Origin: Brachyhypopomus gauderio
Lineage: Eukaryota; Chordata; Actinopteri; Gymnotiformes; Hypopomidae
Direction of reading: 5' to 3'
Assembly (NCBI RefSeq): GCF_052324685.1
Contig: NC_135222.1
Location: 6,533,914 to 6,597,913, forward strand
DNA: 64,000 bases
Shown here one piece after another: positions 51,311-64,000 of this stretch. A program made the position numbers and the translations under genes. The stretch's first letter is position 1. Every line of letters begins with the position of its first letter. The notes under the pieces are model-generated. The model was not told the origin of the DNA. It searched no databases and saw only the letters and a list, made by a program, of their open reading frames with translations.

Positions 51311-54240
51311 AACCCTATTCTGACCAGTTTCACATTTCACATCACATTGCTTTTTCTATGCTATATTTTACTCTAATTTGTTCAATCTATTAAAAAACAA
51401 CACATTATCTCAAAATTCCACGAATTTGTTTTTCCTTTAAAAATTAAATGGCAAATGCAGTAAAGTAATACAGTGCAATAATCCAGTGCAAATAACATTA
51501 CAAATGTAATAATGCAGTGCAAATGAATTGACAAATATAATACTGCAGTGTAAATTACATTCAAGGCCAAAAACTCTTGATTGGGTTTATAGCTCAAATC
51601 TGCTTAGTTTGTCTGATGAAATGTCTCCATCTGTTGGATATAACTGGTTTCACCACTTTGTTAACAGCAAGTAGACACACCATTTGAGATACCAGTCAGA
51701 TAAATAGATAGATACATTTATATATAGCATATATATTTAGTTTTAATGTATAACAATGTTTTCATGGTTTCAGGAAAGATGCTTCAGTTTGTTTTATTAC
51801 AATACTGGAGAGGTATATAGTCAATATAGATACACATGGCAACATAGCACCTCGCTGGAATGTTGGTGGGTTGTTGTTTTTGGCATTTTCCTTTTTTTAT
51901 TCTGAAATGTGATGTACATAAAGCATCCAATGGAACTACCAGTATCTACTGTTTCACAAAAACAAGTCTGACCTCTCTCAAGAGCTGCAGGCAAGTCTGA
52001 ACTGGCATGTTGTTTTTCTGTTTCTTTTACAAACAAACCTTTCTAGCCATCTCACATTTTCATAATGATTCTTGGAAAAAGAGAAATATAAGACACGGCA
52101 TGTGTATGCAATTGGGCACCTTTGTTTGCACAATTCATTGGACCCAACTCAACGTAAAGGGCATGTATGGTTTTCAAGAGTTAACTGTTTGTGGGCGGGA
52201 TGAAAGGGGAGGGAGTAAAGAGGGGGTTGGTATGCAGAGCCCACTGCTCCTCCCACAGCCAATGAGATCTCCCATTTTAGACTCAAGCTGCCACACAAGT
52301 ACACACATGCATGCACACATACACTGTCAGACAGAGGCAGTGGGCCTAGCAGACAAAATCAGGATATGACATCATTCACAGGAAGACAAGCCAAACAAGT
52401 TTTCTCTCTGTTCATTGCGTCTTTTTTTTTGCTTGCTTTTTTGAGGCAATTTTAAGTGAATGGGTTTGCTGATGAGTGATAGACAAAAGGTTTCTTCAGA
52501 GGACAGACCCAGAGTGATCCATGTCCTCTTGGAGATAAACAGAGACTGAGGAATTCTCCCCTGCTTCCCACAGATCCCCACAGCATTCCAAACGTTCAAA
52601 GCGGGACTCAAGCCAGGTACTGTAGGGAAGGGTTTTTTTTCTACCTCTCTTTGACGCATACACATTGTCTAAACATATCATAAACTGCTTTTACTTTGCT
52701 TAAAGTTACATAGCTTATAAAATACTCACGATTTCAACTAGTTATCACGTAGTAATGTCCATGAGAACATACAAACTTAAAAGTCTGCTGAAGCATGTGA
52801 TATGAGTGCATGAGAGCAGTGTGCACAAAACGCTCTTTTCTGAATACTCCCCTGCTCATTACATAACACGCTGCTATACTGTTGAAGTTTTATGAAGTAT
52901 TGTTCAGCTTTAAGACTGTAAAATCAACCCACTTTCTTAGAGATCAGGGTCCCTCATGAAACCATACAGCCACTGTGGGTGTGTGTGTGGTGTGGGGGAG
53001 TGGGTCATACTTTATGAAATGCACCTATTGGCTCACATGTGTACGAAGCATTTGTAGGTGAAATATTTTACTTGGATAACAGCATTCATGAGGGAGACCC
53101 TCGTTTGAAAGAAGGTGAGAAGGAGAAGGAGAAAGACGCACACAGACATGACGCAAGCCCAGAAAACAAAGAGGCTAGAGCCTCCAAGCTCATTTTGGAG
53201 CTCTCCTCCGATGTCTGTATACAGAATCATTTCACAGTGGAAGTCTGTGGCTGGACTGTAAAACATGCTTCTTTTCTGCCAAGGGGGAGGGGCTAATTCC
53301 AGATCTGCCATGTGATTTGCTCAGGTGAAATGGCTGAGTAGGAATCATGGGTACAAAAGAGTGTCAGAAGAGGATGTGAACAGGCTAAGAGAGTTCGGGT
53401 TAAGTCCATGACCATGACTATAGCGCTTCCAATCAGAGTGCACAGATATGGCAGAAATGAACATGTCTGTACCATTGTGTATCAATGATGCATCAATTTC
53501 AGTTAGACCAGTTTAACTTGTGACTTCTTATGAGAGACAACAAAAGCATCGTGTGTTGTTTATCTCTTGCATTTTCAATGACAAATATCTTTTTAATAAT
53601 TACTATTAGGTGTTAATTAGACTGACCTTACCTCCATTAAGGAATGTATATCCAGTCCTTTACCTTTTTAACCTAGTCAAATCTACCCGCAGAGAAATGT
53701 CAGTTATTTAGTGATATTTTTCTTCATTAGATGCTTTCCCAGATACTGTGGTTCATGTCTCCTAGTTTATTATCTGTCATATATTATGGTAATTTAACCA
53801 CCAGAGCTGAGTGTTTTCTTAACCAAATCATAATTAAGATCAAGGAGAACCCAAATTGAAGTATTTATGTGGGTGTTTGGTATGTTTATAGCAATGCAGC
53901 CTGTGGCTAGCACTTATTTTTATATGCTGAATTTGTCCACTTTTCCTTCCTTGCATTGATATATGTTACAAAAAACAAAACAAAAAAAACATTTAGTGGC
54001 TCTAAAATATTTGCAGTGGAAACATTATAAACTCTATACATTCAGGCTATGTATTTAGTAAACCTACATTTATTTTATTTATTTATTTCTTTTAAATGGA
54101 TCAGATGATGTTAATTTTCTCCCTTTGTCTATACTCTAGAATCTTTTCTAAGTTGATGGAATAGAAGACCAGACCTTCAGCTCTCCAGCCATCCTGACCA
54201 TCAGTGGTTCAGATTCTTCTTTTGGACTCAGTCCAAAGAC

Positions 54241-55566
54241 ATGGCTCTGTGCCTGGGCCAAGTCTTCAGCAAAGACAAAACCTTCAGGCCTCGAAAGCGA
54301 TTTGAGCCCGGGACTCAGCGCTTTGAACTGTATAAAAGAGCACAGGCATCGCTGAAGTCTGGCCTGGACCTCAGAAAGGTCGTGCAGCTGCCCGAGGGAG
54401 AGAACATTAACGATTGGATTGCTGTACATGTCGTGGACTTCTTCAACCGCATCAACCTGATCTATGGGACCGTTAGTGAGTTCTGCACGGAGAGGAGCTG
54501 CCCAGTTATGTCCGGAGGACCCCGTTACGAGTACAGATGGCAAGATGGCAGCCAGTATAAGAAACCGACCAAACTCCCAGCTCTCCAGTACATGCACCTG
54601 CTGATGGACTGGATTGAAACACTCATCAACAACGAGAACATCTTCCCTACACGCGTAGGTGTGTGTGAGCCCCATGGTCTTCTCCCTGAGATGTTTGCAT
54701 GCTGATCATTCACTCTTAGAATGAAACTGAATTCAGCTATGGGAACTGGGGTGTATCAAGTTAAGGTTCTATGCAGCAACTAGCAAGTGCATGTAAACAT
54801 GCATCTAAAAATCATATTGTGTGACTATGTTGCCATGGTTTTGCATTAGGCAAAGAGAATATCCAATGCTGGATCATCAAAGTGCTTTGAAAAATTAGAA
54901 ATTTAACAAAACAGAGAGTACAATACTGCATTACTATTGGAAACACTAATGTTGATCTGTGTAAAAGCATTCAAATATATATATATTTGCCATGCTACAG
55001 TATCTAGATCACTGGACATGTAAATCAGTTAAGCAAAATATATACTGTATATTCTTGAAGTAAGTCTTAATATGTACCTAAACAAGAATATTTCTATATC
55101 TTACTCCAAGTTGATAATGATCGCATTTATGTTTGTTTGTTTCAGGGGTGCCTTTTCCAAAAAACTTCCAGCAGGTGTGTAAAAAGATAGTAAGCCGACT
55201 CTTCCGTGTGTTTGTGCACGTGTACATCCATCACTTCGACAGCATCTGCAACATGGGAGCAGAAGCTCACGTCAACACCTGCTACAAGCACTACTATTAC
55301 TTCATCTCTGAGTTTAGTCTCATCGAACAGTCTGAACTGGAGCCACTGGTAAGAACAATATTTAAACCTGGAGGATACATGGGTGATGTTTGAAGTTATG
55401 CAGTTTATTCTTTCTTAAAAGACGCACACAGCCTTCTGTCGTTAACAGGATGGTTTTAATCTGTTGTTTAGAAAAGGTGTTTATGCAAACCAGCAGTGTA
55501 TCAAACAAAAATGTCATGTGTTTTCTTTTCCAACAGAGACCTATGACAGAGAGGATCTGTAACTGA
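54241..55566 (+). CDS. mob3c: MOB kinase activator 3C
   Basis: Three coding exons: 54241-54658, 55146-55348 and 55537-55566. They give 216 residues, the exact length of human MOB3C. The start [20 protein letters not shown] is the family start. The Mob/phocein fold shows [20 protein letters not shown], the zinc-site cysteines in [12 protein letters not shown] (~82-87) and the zinc histidines in HVYIHHFD and [12 protein letters not shown] (~160-180). It ends MTERICN. MOB proteins bind NDR/LATS or STE20-type kinases as regulatory subunits; MOB3 members are described as MST1 partners rather than LATS activators. An acceptor (ACTCTAG) at 54139 shows that the coding start sits in a non-first exon. 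It lies upstream of mknk1 in the same direction, as in human 1p33. Confidence 0.96.
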
Positions 55567-55604
55567 AACAAGTGGGCAATTGAAAAACTTCCTACTTCCT
55601 GATA

Positions 55605-55610
55605 AATAAA
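55605..55610 (+). promoter_or_regulatory. mob3c polyadenylation signal (AATAAA)
   Basis: Canonical AATAAA only 39 bases after the stop codon. Further signals near 56028 could produce longer 3'UTRs. Confidence 0.4.
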
Positions 55611-56319
55611 TGAGCCAAGAATCTCCAGGATTCTTATCATCTACAATTTGCCTTAAAGAATCTAAGAATTCTAGTTGTTGTATTAGAATTTAATGCTGCA
55701 ATGTAAATGAGCCAAGGAGACAAATAACTGTTTCAAAAATGCTGTTCTTTCACAAAATAATGTCATATTCTTTGCCAGTATGTGCCGGTATCAAATGTGC
55801 CAATATCCTTTTTTTTTACAGTTAATTTTAGAATGTTTACTTACACAAGAAATTTCAAACAGGCAACTTTTATTAAAGTCTTAGAATTATAGCCTAGCAT
55901 CACAATAGGTGCAAGGGTCAATGTATCTTATTGTATCTTACAAAGTCATCCTCTTAACACAAGACTTTTGCTATAATCTATGAACCAAGAACTACAGTTT
56001 TTGTTACCTTCTACATGTGAAATATATGAATAAACATGAATATTTACATTTTTGGGCATTCTATAATTTCTAGATTATTTAGAAACTTTGTTATATTGTC
56101 ATACTTTGTGTCTGAAAAGGAGCTTTTTGCATGGCATTTGCAAGATCTAAGCTACTGATATGTCAGAGCAATACAGGGATGTAACATTCTTTTTCCATTC
56201 TTCTGCAAGTTCCACAGCCCAGGGTTTTTTTTTTTTTCTTCAAATCTATAAAACAAACCAAAATTACATTGTGTAGGTTGCCCTTTCTTTTAGTTATGCT
56301 TGCTTGTAGAGATCTATTT

Positions 56320-56660
56320 TAATGACATGGTTTTAACACCTTTCCTTTATAAATCAGATGAACTAATGTGTTTATAGACCCTGGCAGAAGGAACAGAGCT
56401 GTGTAGAGTGTAGTGATTTCAGCAGTGGAGTCACATGGGAGAAGTTTGGGAGGTTGTGGACAAGATGAGCAGCAGCATATTGAAAGCTTTGTGGAGGAGA
56501 AACGCCATATAAGGAAAAGCCTGCAAATACAAGTTACAGGAGTCAAGTCTGGAGACAAAGCCCTGAGGAGCTGCAGTGAGACTATCTGGCTGAAGGTGAG
56601 ACATTCCAGGCTGCATGGCAACATGAGTCCTGAAGATGAGACCCACACAAGAGAAGTCAT
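56320..56660 (-). mobile_element. Diverged L2/Rex-type LINE ORF2 fragment
   Basis: Read on the minus strand, the region resembles the end of LINE reverse transcriptase ORF2: SRLDSCN (family SRLDYCN), then a stretch matching NLPxFSHVTPLLKSLH in a shifted frame, then YKG (family YKA). It is truncated at both ends and frame-shifted. The assignment to L2/Rex-like clades rests on these motifs only. Confidence 0.5.
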
Positions 56661-56757
56661 GCCAGTGGTCTGCAAGTGTTGAGAACAGAAGATATATGTC
56701 CAGAATTAAGAGGGATTTCCTGGTAGATGGCCTGCCCTAAAAAACATCCCCCCACAC

Positions 56758-57930
56758 ACACTCACCGGCCACATAGGTATAGCTTGCTAGTACCTGTTGG
56801 ACCCCCTTTTGCCCTCAGAACTGCCTTAATCCTTTGTGGCATAGATTCAACAAGGTACAGGAAACATTCCTCAGAGAGTCTGGTCCATATTGACATGATA
56901 ACATCACACAGTAGCTGCAGATTTGTCGGCTGCACATCTATGATGCTAATCGCCCGTTCCACCACATCCCAAATGTGCACTATTGGATTGAATTCTGCTG
57001 ACTGTGGTCATTCGAGTACAGTGAACTCATTGTCATGTTCAAGAAACCAGTCTGAGATTATTCCCGCATTATGATATGGTGCGTTATCCTGCTGGAAGTA
57101 GCCATCAGAAGATGGGTACACTATGGTCATAAAGGGATGGACATGATCAGCATCAATACTCGGGTAGGCTGTGATGTTGACACGATGCTCAATTGGTACT
57201 AATGGACCAAAAGTGTGCCAGGAAAATATGCCCCACACCATTGCACCACCACCACCAGCCTGAACTGTTGATACAAGGCAAGATAGATTCATGCTTTCAT
57301 GTTGTTGACACCAAATTCTCACCCTACCATCCGAATGTCGCAGCAGAAATTGAGACTCATCAGACCAGGCAACGTTTTTCCAATCTTCTATTGTCCAATT
57401 TTGGTGAGCCTCTGCAAAATATAGCCTCAGTTTTCTGTTCTTATCTGATAGGAGTGGCACCCAGCGTGGTCTTCTGCTGCTGTAGCCCATCTGCCTCAAG
57501 GTTCGACGTGGTACTTATGCAGAAACGCTCTTCTGCATGCCTCATTGTAACGACTGGTTATTTGAGTTACTGTTGCCATTCTATCAGCTCGAATCAGTCT
57601 GGCCATTCTGCTCTGACCTCTGGGATCAACAAGGCATTTGCGCCCACAGAACTGCCGCTCACTGGGTATTTTCTTTTTTCCTGACCATTCTCTGTAAACC
57701 CTAGAGATGGTTGTGTGTGAAAATCCCTGTAGTCGATAAGCAGTTTCTGAAATACTCAGACCAGCCCGTCTGGCACCAACAACCATGCCACCTTTCTTCC
57801 CCATTCTGATGCTTGGTGGTTTGACCTGCATCAGATCGTCTTGGCCATGTCTACATGTCTAAATGCATTGAGTTGCTGCCATGTGATTGGCTGATTTATT
57901 CTTTTGATCAGTGTCAATAAAGGGATCGAA
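56758..57930 (-). mobile_element. Tc1/mariner-type DNA transposon with degenerate transposase
   Basis: The left end CACTCACCGGCCAC is the known terminus of an abundant fish Tc1-like family; the right end (to about 57930) is degraded. On the minus strand the transposase runs from MGKKGGMVVGARRAGLSIS (helix-turn-helix, ~57810) through GFSHTTISRVYREW and the second DNA-binding part CGRKCLVDPRGQ to the catalytic region: WSDESQF (first D), FQQDNAPYHNA (second D), HIWDVVERAISI (third acidic position). The reading moves between three frames (57496-57831, 57008-57499, 56762-56980), with a deletion of the FERG part near the start, so it is inactive. It sits between mob3c and mknk1. Confidence 0.92.
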
Positions 57931-59190
57931 TTGCATGTGCATGTGCAAGCTAAATAGCCTATGAAGTACTCTGTGCAGATAAAGCATATATTTTTATAAG
58001 TGTCTTATGATTTAATACTAATCTTTTACTTTCTTGAATGCAATTGCATTCCAGTTGCAACTACAAATAATGCAATAATAAAAAATTTATTTAATAGTAA
58101 AATAGTTCAATGAATAAGCTTAAATGATTGTTACATTGCTTGAGATTTGCTCTATTGAGTGAAACTGTAATTACTGGGTTGCTCCAGTACTACTAGTGGA
58201 AGGTAAAACGGGCGGGCCACACTCTTGTTGTGTTTTCCACTGACTTCTCCGTCTGGCGCGTCTACGTCCACGCTGGAAGGAGGCAGTCGCCAGGCTTTTG
58301 GTTTCATTTGGGCACAGTTTCCAGGTTTGGCTCTTCTCATGTTTAATGGACAGGCTATTCTGTTACAACTGCAACTATTCTGTTACAACATCAAGTGTGC
58401 CGAGTCGTAGACTACTAGCCAGACGAAAAAAGTTGTTTGACTAGATAAGATACCGTCCATTTGCAGGCTGCGTGAAATAAGAGACATTACAAATACTAAT
58501 TTTAGCGGGTAACTAGTTAAAACTGGCCTGCTCTGGGTTTGATATGTATCATTATTGTTATATATGATTATTGTTATGTATGATTAACTCATTAGTGAGC
58601 TACACAGGAGCCCTGTGTAGCCAGCAAAACATCGCTCCAGTTAGATAGTGTTCAGACTATATGCTAGCTAAGCAGCTATTCTCTACATCTTGCTTAGCTG
58701 GCTAGCTACTTTATTGTAATCATCTTAAATGTGTGTGTTTGTGAATGTGTGTGTGTGTCAGTTTGCTTTGCATAAATCTGACTGCAATGCTTTGAACTTG
58801 AATTAAATGTCAGCTAACGTTAGCTAGCTACCTAGCTAGCCGGTTAGCTAAGCCAGTATAATGTGTGAATAAGTCAGTATAACTGGCTGGTGTGTGAGTT
58901 ACTTCTTGAAGGGTAATAACTAGAGTCGGTTAACCATTTCAACATAATTCACCACGTTGTCAAACTGTAAATCTTCCATGATTTATTCAAACCCGAGTAA
59001 ATAAATGTCCAGTGCTATATTTAGCTGGGCTATGTCGCAATACTTGGCTAATTATTTGTGGTTGGATGTCAAGAATTATTATTGACGGCTGTGGTCCAAC
59101 ATGAGTTGATCTTAAGATCCGTAAGATGGGTTAGATCACCCATCCTCAACAAATCATCATTAAATCTCTCCAGCCTGGTTTATCTGAACG
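57931..59190. other. mknk1: mknk1 5' region
   Basis: Contains a GC-rich, CpG-containing segment at ~58200-58330 that looks like a promoter and noncoding first exon, with a possible donor TTTCCAG|GTTTGG at ~58323. Short GCTAGCTA-type repetitions occur near 58640-58860. No coding exon is recognised before 59191. Confidence 0.4.

Positions 59191-64000
<4,810 letters not shown>

Larger units (their letters stand above)
49601..54139. other. Spacer upstream of mob3c, no gene recognised
   Basis: Apart from the hAT MITE and the 68-bp satellite, this is AT-rich sequence. The mob3c first exon and promoter should lie here or further left, but I could not place them; one possible plus-strand donor is near 52617 (AAGCCAG|GTACTG). 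A short imperfect ~36-bp repetition built on AATNCAGTGCAAAT is visible near 51450-51560. Confidence 0.4.

Noticed and set aside
52007-53311. Several 85-120 codon frames in the spacer upstream of mob3c
   Set aside because: No family motifs, opposite-strand overlaps, and low-complexity tails; consistent with random open frames.

Overview
This is a vertebrate window, almost certainly from a teleost fish. Genes are intron-rich with canonical GT/AG borders, proteins match vertebrate families along their full length, and the spacers carry fish-style Tc1 transposons, an L2-type LINE tail, a Gypsy fossil, a hAT-type MITE and very long CA, CT and ATT microsatellites. The species cannot be fixed from the sequence.

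Layout, left to right. (1) 0.4-1.7 kb: last five exons of rtel1 (+), a DNA helicase that dismantles T-loops and D-loops. (2) 2.6-5.0 kb: complete zgpat (+), a CCCH/Tudor/G-patch repressor. (3) 6.8-10.8 kb: complete chrna4 (-), a neuronal nicotinic receptor alpha subunit, convergent with zgpat. (4) 10.8-22.5 kb: gene-poor spacer with an antisense Ty3/Gypsy fossil and compound microsatellites. (5) 22.5-24.4 kb: ptgfr (+), the prostaglandin F2-alpha receptor. (6) 26.7-27.6 kb: btf3l4 (+), a NAC-domain protein, with two minisatellites in its 5' region. (7) 29.5-35.5 kb: a short zfyve9/SARA-like FYVE gene (+). (8) 37.3-39.7 kb: elovl1 (-), a very-long-chain fatty acid elongase, with likely noncoding first exons far upstream near 43.4 and 49.5 kb. 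(9) 40-54 kb: repeat-rich spacer. (10) 54.2-55.6 kb: mob3c (+). (11) 56.3-57.9 kb: LINE and Tc1 remnants. (12) 59.2 kb to the window end: mknk1 (+), cut by the window edge inside the kinase domain.

The genes do not form one pathway. The value of the layout is synteny: rtel1, zgpat and chrna4 are human 20q13.33 genes, while ptgfr, btf3l4-zfyve9, elovl1 and mob3c-mknk1 are human 1p31-p34 genes. The junction of the two blocks lies between chrna4 and ptgfr. btf3l4-zfyve9 and mob3c-mknk1 keep the tandem orientation known from human.

I see no wholly new biological system. The observations most worth a second look are a 43-bp tandem duplication that copies the splice donor inside the mknk1 activation loop, a SARA-like gene that seems to lack the SMAD-binding region but keeps the PP1 docking motif, a 17-bp/68-bp higher-order satellite, and a perfect 24-bp-arm hairpin in a chrna4 intron. 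All exon borders were read by eye from splice consensus, phase and family similarity; no alignment or transcript data were available.
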